From Spirochaetaceae bacterium (GTDB lineage: Bacteria; Spirochaetota; Spirochaetia; Treponematales; Breznakiellaceae): a stretch of 5,479 nt of DNA. Below the pieces are notes generated by a model. It ran no database searches. It had not been told where the DNA came from and worked only from the letters and a program-made list of their open reading frames with translations. How positions within the stretch are numbered: position 1 is the stretch's first letter; each line of letters begins with the position of its first letter. Shown piece after piece: positions 1-4,605 of the stretch. Location of the stretch: the NCBI GenBank assembly GCA_031290205.1, contig JAITNZ010000153.1, positions 1 to 5,479 of the forward strand, read 5' to 3'. The position numbers and the translations under genes are program-made.

Positions 1-38
1 GCGCCTTTAGTGGGCCCCGGCTCTGTGTTGAATGTATC

Positions 39-62
39 AAAAAACGCCCTATGGGCGCTTTT
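39..62 (+). terminator. CGCCC-TAT-GGGCG hairpin with A- and T-runs
   Basis: CGCCC (45-49) pairs with GGGCG (53-57) around a 3-nt loop. It is preceded by AAAA and followed, after one bulged C, by TTTT. The form is that of a bidirectional intrinsic terminator. It would end whatever transcript enters from the left edge. Confidence 0.5.
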
Positions 63-65
63 AAT

Positions 66-145
66 GGAGCGGTGCGATCGGCTGCTAAAGCAGCCTTGCC
101 AGTAGAGGGAGCGGCAGCCTTTAGTGGGCACCGGCTCTGTGTTGA
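66..145 (+). pseudogene. tRNA-Ser-like remnant (tentative)
   Basis: The first 12 bases equal the start of the tRNA-Ser(GCU) gene at 317 (GGAGCGGTGCGA). A CTGCTAA stretch at 81-87 equals that gene's anticodon loop. The rest does not fit: about 10 bases of the D arm are missing, the anticodon region instead makes a tight GGCTGC-TAAA-GCAGCC hairpin, and no GGTTCGAAT T arm follows. A weak GGAGC/GCTCT acceptor pairing with 136-140 is possible. It is therefore not a working tRNA. The resemblance could be partly chance. Confidence 0.3.
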
Positions 146-155
146 TGTTTTAAAA

Positions 156-176
156 GAACGCCCTTCGGGCGCGTTC
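156..176 (+). terminator. CGCCC-TTC-GGGCG hairpin before tRNA-Ser
   Basis: GAACGCCC (156-163) pairs with GGGCG (167-171) and, past a 2-nt bulge, with TTC (174-176). It is the second copy of the hairpin at 45-57. There is no proper T-run here, so it may be a weak terminator, a processing signal at the 5' side of the tRNA, or simply the repeat. Confidence 0.35.
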
Positions 177-179
177 ATT

Positions 180-265
180 GGAGCGGTGTCCGAGTGGTTG
201 AAGGAGGCGGTCTTGAAAACCGTTGAGCCCTCTGGGTTCCGGGGGTTCGAATCCCCCCTGCTCCG
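180..265 (+). tRNA. tRNA-Ser, anticodon UGA (copy 1)
   Basis: Acceptor arms GGAGCGG and CTGCTCC pair fully (one G-U) and are followed by discriminator G, as expected for serine. The anticodon loop CTTGAAA places TGA at 214-216. A long variable arm (GAGCCC/GGGTTC) marks a class II tRNA. The T arm is GGGGG-TTCGAAT-CCCCC. CCA is not encoded. It decodes UCA and other UCN codons. It shares its acceptor stem with the Ser gene at 933 but differs in anticodon stem, variable arm and T stem. Confidence 0.97.
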
Positions 266-284
266 TGTTTTAGATGGTGTTTTT

Positions 285-300
285 GGAACGTAAAAGTTCC
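285..300 (+). other. small hairpin in the tRNA spacer
   Basis: GGAAC (285-289) and GTTCC (296-300) form a 5-bp stem with a 6-nt loop between the two Ser tRNA genes. It is preceded by a run of five T and followed by an AT-rich stretch. It may guide processing of a shared precursor. No clear promoter is seen in this 51-nt spacer. Confidence 0.35.
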
Positions 301-316
301 TGGTAATAAACTTCTA

Positions 317-404
317 GGAGCGGTGCGAGAGCGGCCGAATCGGGCTCCCTGCTAAGGAGTTGTGCCCCGAAAGGGTACCGGGGGTTCGAATCCCCCCTGC
401 TCCG
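317..404 (+). tRNA. tRNA-Ser, anticodon GCU
   Basis: Acceptor GGAGCGG/CTGCTCC with discriminator G. The anticodon stem GCTCC/GGAGT closes the loop CTGCTAA, giving anticodon GCT at 351-353 (reads AGC and AGU). The long variable arm TGCCC-CGAAA-GGGTA is class II. The T arm GGGGG-TTCGAAT-CCCCC is the same as in the Ser gene at 180. CCA is not encoded. It lies only 15 nt before tRNA-Arg, so the two are almost certainly co-transcribed. Confidence 0.97.
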
Positions 405-419
405 AAATGTTTGTGAAAT

Positions 420-493
420 GAGGTTGTAGCTCAGCTGGATAGAGCATCAGATTGCGGATCTGAAGGTCGCACGTTCGAATCGTGTCAGCCTCA
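420..493 (+). tRNA. tRNA-Arg, anticodon GCG (copy 1)
   Basis: Acceptor GAGGTTG/CAGCCTC with discriminator A. The D loop has GG followed by A, the A20 identity base of arginine tRNAs. Anticodon stem TCAGA/TCTGA closes TTGCGGA, giving GCG at 454-456. The T arm is GCACG-TTCGAAT-CGTGT (one wobble). CCA is not encoded. A G34 tRNA reads CGC and CGU without inosine, unlike the ACG tRNA found in most bacteria. The copy at 1042 differs by a single base. Confidence 0.95.
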
Positions 494-524
494 AGCGTAA
501 GTAATAGAGACACGGCAGTAAGCG

Positions 525-606
525 CGGACAGCGATGTTCGTCGCCGGTACTCTTTACGCGATAAAGCGTCGTGCGACGAGCAAGTCCGCCCAACATCCGC
601 TGTCCG
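525..606. other. folded element with long interrupted inverted repeat
   Basis: CGGACAGCGATGTT (525-538) pairs with AACATCCGCTGTCCG (592-606), leaving one extra base. Directly inside, CGTCG (539-543) pairs with CGACG (574-578), and inside that ACGC (556-559) pairs with GCGT (566-569). The three nested stems make a branched rod about 80 nt long, 30 nt after tRNA-Arg. No protein reading frame is credible here. It could be part of the tRNA transcript, an independent small RNA, or a miniature mobile element. Confidence 0.5.
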
Positions 607-639
607 GCGGAAAATGCGTAGCCCAGCCAATTCGTCGAG

Positions 640-662
640 AAGCCCTCACCACTTGGGCTTTT
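640..662 (+). terminator. intrinsic terminator, AAGCCC/GGGCTT
   Basis: AAGCCC (640-645) pairs with GGGCTT (655-660) across a 9-nt loop, ending in TTTT. An overlapping choice is AGCCCA (620-625) with TGGGCT (654-659). This is the first plausible stop for a transcript starting at the tRNA group 180-493, so the folded element 525-606 may be included in that transcript. Confidence 0.5.
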
Positions 663-682
663 GGGGGAATTTGCTGACGTAG

Positions 683-839
683 CGGGCGGGGCGGGAAGGT
701 TCGCCCTTGAACGTCTATAGCGACTTAGAAAAAATGTTAAAACGCTGACGCCGTAGCCGCATCGGAAAACGGAAACAGCGTCTAGGGTCGGTAATTTGTC
801 GTCTATTTAGTGAAAGGGCGGTTCTTCCCGCCCCGCCCG
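683..839. ncRNA. rod-like element closed by a 16-bp perfect inverted repeat; candidate structured RNA
   Basis: CGGGCGGGGCGGGAAG (683-698) is exactly complementary to 824-839. The pairing continues inwards through 699-708 with 814-823 (wobbles and one mismatch). A second stem follows, TAGCGAC (718-724) with GTCGTCTA (798-805, one bulge). Then come two facing unpaired stretches of about 17-18 nt (725-742 and 781-797), and an end stem CGCTG (743-747)/CAGCG (776-780). A long closing stem, an open central bubble and an end stem in about 160 nt is the general plan of 6S RNA, but no promoter or primary-sequence match is claimed. The other reading is a MITE-like element with long terminal inverted repeats; no clear target-site duplication is seen. 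Confidence 0.4.
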
Positions 840-840
840 T

Positions 841-862
841 CCCCGCGATTAAAATCGCGGGG
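841..862. other. perfect 10-bp-stem hairpin
   Basis: CCCCGCGATT (841-850) pairs perfectly with AATCGCGGGG (853-862), separated by AA. It follows the 683-839 element after one base. No T-run follows on either side, so it is not a standard terminator. It may belong to the folded element before it. Confidence 0.6.
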
Positions 863-892
863 CAGCTCAAGTGCGGGAGGCGCTGAAGGGGC

Positions 893-921
893 TTGACCAA
901 TTTTTTTGAAATTGATATGGT
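893..921 (+). promoter_or_regulatory. sigma70-type promoter for tRNA-Ser/tRNA-Arg
   Basis: TTGACC (893-898) and TATGGT (916-921) are separated by exactly 17 bp, most of it A/T. The tRNA starts 11 nt after the -10 box, so the 5' leader would be only a few bases. The second tRNA pair is thus likely to be transcribed independently of the first group. Confidence 0.75.
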
Positions 922-932
922 AGATTCAGTTA

Positions 933-1019
933 GGAGCGGTGTCCGAGCGGTTGAAGGATCTGGTCTTGAAAATCAGCGTGGCGGCAACGCCACCGTGGGT
1001 TCGAATCCCACCTGCTCCG
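933..1019 (+). tRNA. tRNA-Ser, anticodon UGA (copy 2, divergent)
   Basis: Acceptor GGAGCGG/CTGCTCC with discriminator G. Anticodon stem CTGGT/ATCAG closes CTTGAAA, giving TGA at 967-969. The variable arm GTGGCG-GCAA-CGCCAC is a perfect long hairpin, and the T arm is GTGGG-TTCGAAT-CCCAC. CCA is not encoded. It has the same anticodon as the gene at 180, but the anticodon stem, variable arm and T stem are different, so this is a separate lineage of tRNA-Ser(UGA), not a recent copy. Confidence 0.97.
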
Positions 1020-1041
1020 ATATAAGAGAGCGATAGTTAAC

Positions 1042-1115
1042 GAGGTTGTAGCTCAGATGGATAGAGCATCAGATTGCGGATCTGAAGGTCGCACGTTCGA
1101 ATCGTGTCAGCCTCA
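1042..1115 (+). tRNA. tRNA-Arg, anticodon GCG (copy 2)
   Basis: Identical to the gene at 420 except for base 16 in the D loop (A at 1057 here, C at 435 there). Anticodon GCG is at 1076-1078. It lies 22 nt after tRNA-Ser and is read from the same promoter. CCA is not encoded. Near-identity of the two Arg copies contrasts with the divergence of the two Ser(UGA) copies. Confidence 0.95.
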
Positions 1116-1155
1116 AACATTTCTCTGGGCGAGCTCAGCACCGGACACATTTCAA

Positions 1156-1200
1156 TCTTCTGCGCCTCCGCGCCCCTCCGTGAAGGCTTTTTTTCTTTTT
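1156..1200 (+). terminator. tRNA operon terminator inside a CTCCGCGCC-type repeat
   Basis: GCCT (1164-1167) pairs with AGGC (1184-1187), or GCC (1172-1175 region) with GGC closer in, followed by TTTTTTTCTTTTTT to 1200. The T-run directly touches the stop codon of the converging gene. The hairpin is weak but the T-tract is strong. The wording of the stretch (CTTCTGCGCCTCCGCG then CTCCGTGAAGG) resembles the dispersed CTCTGCGCCTCTGCGT-like repeats scattered between genes in many bacterial genomes; that likeness is from memory. Confidence 0.6.
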
Positions 1201-2340
1201 TCACTTCCCTACACTCTTCGGCTTCCAGCGTTTGTAGCCTGTCGCTTGGTTCTCGTGCGGCGGCGCTACAGATTTTTCGTGCGGCGGCGTTTTGCTGGCG
1301 AGGGTCGCCGCCCAATTGTCCGCGCCGGAGAGCACGTCGACGCCCATTTGGAAGTAGAGCTCGTAGCGTTCCAGCATTTTACGGGTGCCGCCCTGTTGAA
1401 CGGCGCACATCAGCAGCACCTTGTCGATGCCGTTGGCGGCGAGTCCCGGCGGCGTATGGATAACCTGATCTCCGGTGGGCATGAGGTTGCCAGATGCCCA
1501 GAATGCCGAAAGGGAGAGGAGCCCTGCGGGGGCGCCGGTACATTCGTTTCCGATGTCGAGGCATTTTTGGCTGTTGACGGAGTCCGGCGCAACCACCCAG
1601 CGGTAGACGGCGGAGAGGGCGTCGTCGCAGAGCTTTTTTTCGTGGGCAAGGACGGCGGGGGATTTTGCCGGTAGCATGCTTTCTATCTGAGCCAGGGTTT
1701 CCGCTTTTTTTGCTTTCAGAGTGGCTTTGAGCGTCTCGGCATACTGAAGGAGCAGCGGGTTTTGTTTGATCTGGTAGGGCGCCTTTGGCAGCCCTTCGCC
1801 CATTGTTTTCAACTGGTCCAGAGGATGGACGCCCTGCGAGGCGGCAAGCTTCTTGAATACTTCTGCTACCCCGTCCTCAACATATTTTTGCATGGCGGGG
1901 TTCACATCTGCGCTTAGGCGCTCGATATGAGCGTCCATGGTGGCGAGCTGTGCGTCCATTGCGGCGACCAGCGCCGGGTCCGGTTTGGGCACCTCGTAAT
2001 GGGGCAGTTCGGGAAGTCCTAGGTCGATTTTGGGGGGATGGTCAAAGTCTATTTCTTCCGGCGGCTTCTGCGCCAGTTCTTCGTTTATCGCATTGACGCA
2101 ACGGTAGCCCCACCAGACTGCCGCCCGCCGGTGGGCGATGTATGCCAAGAGCTCGCAGGCGTTTTTATGTTTTTTATGCTCCGCCAGCTTAAAAACCATG
2201 TCTGCGGCGCCGGTAACTCCTTCAAAAAGTTCGGCGACATCCGGCGGGATTTTGTAGGCTTCGGACGCGATTGCGTCCGCGACCGAAAGATGCCGTAGCA
2301 ATACGAGGTGTTTGCCCAGCCAGTCAAGTTTATCTGCCAT
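1201..2340 (-). CDS. DUF6931-family protein with a central insertion
   Basis: A 379-residue cytoplasmic-type protein with no signal peptide or membrane segment. Residues about 55-85 (core AYIAHRRAAVWWGYRCV) and 235-340 (RWVVAP, then SAFWASGN, TPPGLAANGIDKVL, YELYFQMGVDVLSG) match, from memory, the two halves of the DUF6931 family, whose usual form is about 200 residues and which is often encoded beside type VI secretion genes. Here the halves are separated by about 145 residues: a proline- and acid-rich linker (92-122) and then long helices rich in Ala, Lys and Glu (122-222). The tail is basic and has an 8-residue repeat with PPHE at 352 and 360. It is the last gene of the operon, starting 39 nt after the previous stop; AAGGGGG stands 12 nt before ATG, a rather long spacing. 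The family's biochemical role is unknown; an adaptor or chaperone for the spike is inferred from its neighbours only. Confidence 0.8.
   Translation of the reverse strand: MADKLDWLGKHLVLLRHLSVADAIASEAYKIPPDVAELFEGVTGAADMVFKLAEHKKHKNACELLAYIAHRRAAVWWGYRCVNAINEELAQKPPEEIDFDHPPKIDLGLPELPHYEVPKPDPALVAAMDAQLATMDAHIERLSADVNPAMQKYVEDGVAEVFKKLAASQGVHPLDQLKTMGEGLPKAPYQIKQNPLLLQYAETLKATLKAKKAETLAQIESMLPAKSPAVLAHEKKLCDDALSAVYRWVVAPDSVNSQKCLDIGNECTGAPAGLLSLSAFWASGNLMPTGDQVIHTPPGLAANGIDKVLLMCAVQQGGTRKMLERYELYFQMGVDVLSGADNWAATLASKTPPHEKSVAPPHENQATGYKRWKPKSVGK
1253..1289 (-). repeat. 24-bp direct repeat at the 3' end of the DUF6931 gene
   Basis: TCGTGCGGCGGCG occurs at 1253-1265 and again at 1277-1289, period 24 bp. 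In protein terms this is TPPHEKSV followed by APPHENQA (residues 351-366). Two units suggest slippage-type growth of an unstructured tail. Confidence 0.8.
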
Positions 2341-2352
2341 ATACTTGTTAAA

Positions 2353-2359
2353 CCCCCTT
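2353..2359 (-). promoter_or_regulatory. ribosome binding site with long spacing, DUF6931 gene
   Basis: AAGGGGG on the minus strand lies 12 nt before the ATG at 2340, longer than the usual 5-9 nt. No better site is seen nearer, and no other start codon has a better one, so the ATG is kept but expression may be modest. Confidence 0.5.
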
Positions 2360-2379
2360 GTGTTCTGTTTGGATGTTAA

Positions 2380-2721
2380 TTATTCGTTACGTAGTGCGTC
2401 GTTATCTGATTCCACAAGTCCCACACCGATATTAACTACATCTGCTCTGTTTTTCGCCACCGTTTTCTCGCTTTTCGCTACCGCTGCTGTGTTTTGGACA
2501 CCCCCAACGTGATTCGCAAAAGCATTAAACCCCACGTTACCAAGATTACCGAACTCGTTCCCGCCGCAAAGAGTAATATTATTACCATTCATCGTGATAT
2601 TGTTACCATTAATCGTCTCATGTGCTATGATAATATCAAACTTATGCCCCAAAATAGTGCAGTTCGAACCGGCGGCATTGACCAGAGCATCACCAGCAAA
2701 TACTTTACTCCAAAATCCCAT
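2380..2721 (-). CDS. small Asn/Gly-rich protein, unknown function
   Basis: A 113-residue protein that I do not recognise. Residues 10-55 alternate short hydrophobic and polar/Gly stretches (NAAGSNCTILG, FDIIIA, then NGNNIT at 38-43 and again at 45-50, ITLCGG), which suggests beta strands, possibly a small beta-helix or prism. Residues 56-78 are Gly/Asn/Phe-rich, and the C-terminal third (79-113) is charged. There is no signal peptide. The start is firm: AAAGGAG lies 7 nt before ATG, inside the end of the spike gene, and only one base separates the two genes, so translation is likely coupled. Hand counting gives about 44% G+C, well below its neighbours. By position it could be a tip piece on the spike or a cargo/immunity protein. 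No PAAR motif is visible. Confidence 0.75.
   Translation of the reverse strand: MGFWSKVFAGDALVNAAGSNCTILGHKFDIIIAHETINGNNITMNGNNITLCGGNEFGNLGNVGFNAFANHVGGVQNTAAVAKSEKTVAKNRADVVNIGVGLVESDNDALRNE
2574..2615 (-). repeat. 21-bp tandem repeat coding for NGNNIT units
   Basis: The 21-bp units 2574-2594 and 2595-2615 match at 18 positions. On the minus strand they encode the seven-residue repeats INGNNIT and MNGNNIT in the small Asn/Gly-rich protein. The low G+C of the gene is most marked here. Confidence 0.8.
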
Positions 2722-2722
2722 A

Positions 2723-4312
2723 CTATAACTCCTTTAATTTTTCTAAATGTGAAGGGTCAATATCGATTGCCCATAGATTGTTGTTTGCCGCGCGCTTTTC
2801 GACCTGCTTTAAAATTCCGCTTTCGTTCCCGCCGTTGATATTGGTCTGGAAATCCAACTCTCTCGACAGCCGCGCCGTTTCGTTGGCTATCAAACTCAGG
2901 TTTGTTCCGGCGACGGGGGCGCTGGCGTCTGTCTGCTCCGCACTCAGATGCTTGACGCCGTAACCGGCAAGCACGGCGTCGGCGGAGGCGGTTAAGTGGA
3001 TAAAGCTGTTGTGCATCGCCTTGTCCGGCGTGCCCGCGTTCGCCACATAGGAGAGCATCTGTTTGATGATCTTATACTGCCCAAGAAGCGCCGCCTGGTT
3101 CAAGGCATCCCTGCCGCCATTCTTTTCCCGCAACTCCTCCGGCATCGTGATGTCGAGGGTGGTGTAGGTCGCGCTCAACACTTCCAAAAGGTGAACGCAG
3201 TAGTCGGCGTAATCCCCCACGGCATCGGAATAGTTTGAGCCAGAGGACGAGACGCCCCAGTTGGCGGCGGTGAGGAGCCCCACGAGGGAAGGCATCATCG
3301 CGCTAAAGCTGGGCGTCTTTCCCGTTTCGGTTTTCATCGCCGCAAAGACGCTGTTCACCGTCTTGTCCACATCCGCCGTATTTGCCTGATACGCATATTT
3401 GCTGTAAGCCTGCGCCATGAGGTCCCTGCCGCCGAGGCGCATCACGCCGCCAAAGCTCGAAATGGCGCCGCCGGTGCTCTCCCGCAGCGAAAAACTCTGC
3501 GCCGCGCCGATGTCCACTTTCTGACCAAACAGGGCGATGCCGTCCCTCGGCGTGAGGTTCAGCACCGTGTCCCAGGGGTTTGCCGTATTGGTGCACGCTT
3601 TCCTGCTGATGATGTTGATGCCGTCGTCGGAAATCACGATGGCGGAACGCCCCACTTCCAGCCGTATCTCGTCCCCCGCTTTGAAGACCAGGCGGGTTTT
3701 TGCCCGGATATGGCAATCGCCGCCGTAGAGTTCCGAATCGTCCCCCACATGGTCGCCCAAGGGGCGCTTTTCAGCGGAAGCGGGGCAATCGACGAGTAGC
3801 TCGAAGCGTTTTGCCTGTATCTGGTGATGGTTCTGCGCCCGCTCGTGAATGTCGCCGGTCGATTGAATGTTGATGCGGTCGATAGGGGGCGGGGTATCTT
3901 TGCCGTCTTTCTTCCACTGCGTCTGCTCGTTATAAAAGCCGATTTCCGAGTATTTTTTATCTGCGGTGTTTGTCCCTGTTTTTTGATAGCGGAATACCTC
4001 ACCCTGATTTTTAATCAGCGTGTCCATGGCGGCGCTTTCGCGGTCATAGGGCTGCGACTCGGAAGGCACATAGCCTAAAAGGTGCCCGGTATTGCCGTTC
4101 GTATGGGCGACAAGCACCTTTTCCCCGACTTTGGGGAACCGGTACAAGCCTGATTGCGTCCCGCCGAGCGGCATCAATATCGTTACGATGAATATCGTGT
4201 TGCCGTTCAGCGCGTAAAACTTATACGGATTATTTTTATCCGCACGAACGCTTGCCCCCGCTTGGGTAATGGCGCTGTCCGCGTCGCAGACGGTCATCTC
4301 TGCTATATCCAT
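2723..4312 (-). CDS. VgrG/gp5-like spike protein without gp27-like domain, with unknown C-terminal domain
   Basis: A 529-residue protein. Residues about 34-90 look like the OB-fold of VgrG and phage gp5 (NTIFIVTILMP, YRFPKVGEKVLVAH, GHLLGYVPSES). Residues about 145-300 show the strand-turn pattern of the gp5/VgrG beta-helix: DIHERAQNHHQIQAKR, DEIRLEVGRSAIVISDDGI (compare VgrG stretches of the kind GSSIVL..GI.I), GIALFGQKVDIG. Residues 305-529 are mostly helical and match nothing I know. Classical VgrG begins with some 350 residues of gp27-like base, and that part is absent. It should form the trimeric needle of a contractile injection machine (type VI secretion or relative); this is inference from fold-like patterns. 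ATG is supported by GAGGG 7 nt upstream. It is the first gene of the operon, with a promoter about 55 bp upstream. No signal peptide is seen. Confidence 0.72.
   Translation of the reverse strand: MDIAEMTVCDADSAITQAGASVRADKNNPYKFYALNGNTIFIVTILMPLGGTQSGLYRFPKVGEKVLVAHTNGNTGHLLGYVPSESQPYDRESAAMDTLIKNQGEVFRYQKTGTNTADKKYSEIGFYNEQTQWKKDGKDTPPPIDRINIQSTGDIHERAQNHHQIQAKRFELLVDCPASAEKRPLGDHVGDDSELYGGDCHIRAKTRLVFKAGDEIRLEVGRSAIVISDDGINIISRKACTNTANPWDTVLNLTPRDGIALFGQKVDIGAAQSFSLRESTGGAISSFGGVMRLGGRDLMAQAYSKYAYQANTADVDKTVNSVFAAMKTETGKTPSFSAMMPSLVGLLTAANWGVSSSGSNYSDAVGDYADYCVHLLEVLSATYTTLDITMPEELREKNGGRDALNQAALLGQYKIIKQMLSYVANAGTPDKAMHNSFIHLTASADAVLAGYGVKHLSAEQTDASAPVAGTNLSLIANETARLSRELDFQTNINGGNESGILKQVEKRAANNNLWAIDIDPSHLEKLKEL
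2729..2735 (-). promoter_or_regulatory. ribosome binding site inside the end of the spike gene
   Basis: AAAGGAG covers the last Lys-Glu codons of the spike gene and stands 7 nt before the ATG of the 113-residue gene. The spike stop (TAG) and that ATG are separated by one base, so ribosomes can reinitiate and the two proteins are probably made in linked amounts. Confidence 0.8.
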
Positions 4313-4328
4313 AATTTTTCCCTCACTT

Positions 4329-4340
4329 ATTCATTTGAAT
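4329..4340. promoter_or_regulatory. palindrome ATTCATTTGAAT in the spike operon leader
   Basis: Arms ATTCA and TGAAT flank TT, between the -10 box and the ribosome binding site of the spike gene. It could be an operator or a small leader hairpin. It is short and AT-rich, so chance is possible. Confidence 0.3.
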
Positions 4341-4367
4341 GATATTACCGTATATGCGGGGAATATT

Positions 4368-4396
4368 ACTATAGGACGCCCTCCACTTGGGGGCAA
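4368..4396 (-). promoter_or_regulatory. sigma70-type promoter for the spike operon
   Basis: On the minus strand TTGCCC (4391-4396) and TATAGT (4368-4373) are 17 bp apart. Transcription would start near 4361, giving a leader of about 50 nt before the ATG at 4312. The stretch between -10 and the gene carries two GTAATAT repeats on the minus strand. Confidence 0.6.
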
Positions 4397-4605
4397 TCCG
4401 ACACGAGGCGCGCACTCAGCATTGCAATCACATTTCAACGGCAACTAATCTACATTGGGGCTCGAAATTTTCGATGCTACACATCGCCCACTTAACGCCC
4501 CCCTCGTCAACAATAGACCTCTTTCGAGGGTGCACTTCCAAATTCGGGCTAATTTGGCGGCACTATCGTAATTATCGATCAAGGGGGAGGACTTCCTAAA
4601 AGATG
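4397..4605. other. intergenic region with several small hairpins, no gene
   Basis: The 320-bp gap between satP and the spike gene holds no credible reading frame. It contains CCAAATT (4538-4544)/AATTTGG (4551-4557), CCCTCG (4501-4506)/CGAGGG (4525-4530), TCGAAA/TTTCGA (4462-4474) and CGATG (4472-4476)/CATCG (4482-4486). These could form a regulatory RNA or be protein-binding sites upstream of the spike promoter; nothing is identified. Confidence 0.4.

Larger units (their letters stand above)
3..188 (+). repeat. 114-bp tandem repeat ending at a tRNA-Ser gene
   Basis: The block starting at 3 (GCCTTTAGTGGGC) recurs at 117 with few changes: the following CCGGCTCTGTGTTGA, the CGCCC/GGGCG hairpin and then TGGAGCGGTG all return in the same order, 114 bp later. 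The second copy runs directly into the true tRNA-Ser gene at 180. At the matching place in the first copy (66) only the 5' end of a tRNA-Ser is seen. The pattern suggests a duplicated tRNA spacer plus tRNA unit in which one copy has decayed or been replaced. The left edge may lie outside the window. Confidence 0.75.

Noticed and set aside
66..145. Functional tRNA-Ser or selenocysteine tRNA
   Set aside because: No T arm with TTCGAAT, no proper acceptor stem and an overlong anticodon hairpin.
51..293. 80-residue plus-strand reading frame
   Set aside because: It runs through the 114-bp repeat and the tRNA-Ser gene; no ribosome binding site and no protein-like pattern.
352..630. Minus-strand reading frame over tRNA-Ser and tRNA-Arg (and a similar one at 1037-1315)
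   Set aside because: The peptides (such as IRTCDLQIRN) are antisense translations of the tRNA-Arg gene, a common false annotation.
715..900. 61-residue minus-strand reading frame between the tRNA groups
   Set aside because: It covers the inverted-repeat element and hairpin, is rich in Arg from GC-rich stems, and has no ribosome binding site.
1057..1674. 205-residue plus-strand reading frame
   Set aside because: It begins inside tRNA-Arg, crosses the terminator and runs antisense to the DUF6931 gene.
2380..2721. PAAR tip protein
   Set aside because: The gene is in the right place, but no Pro-Ala-Ala-Arg motif or the metal-binding His/Cys pattern of PAAR is seen.
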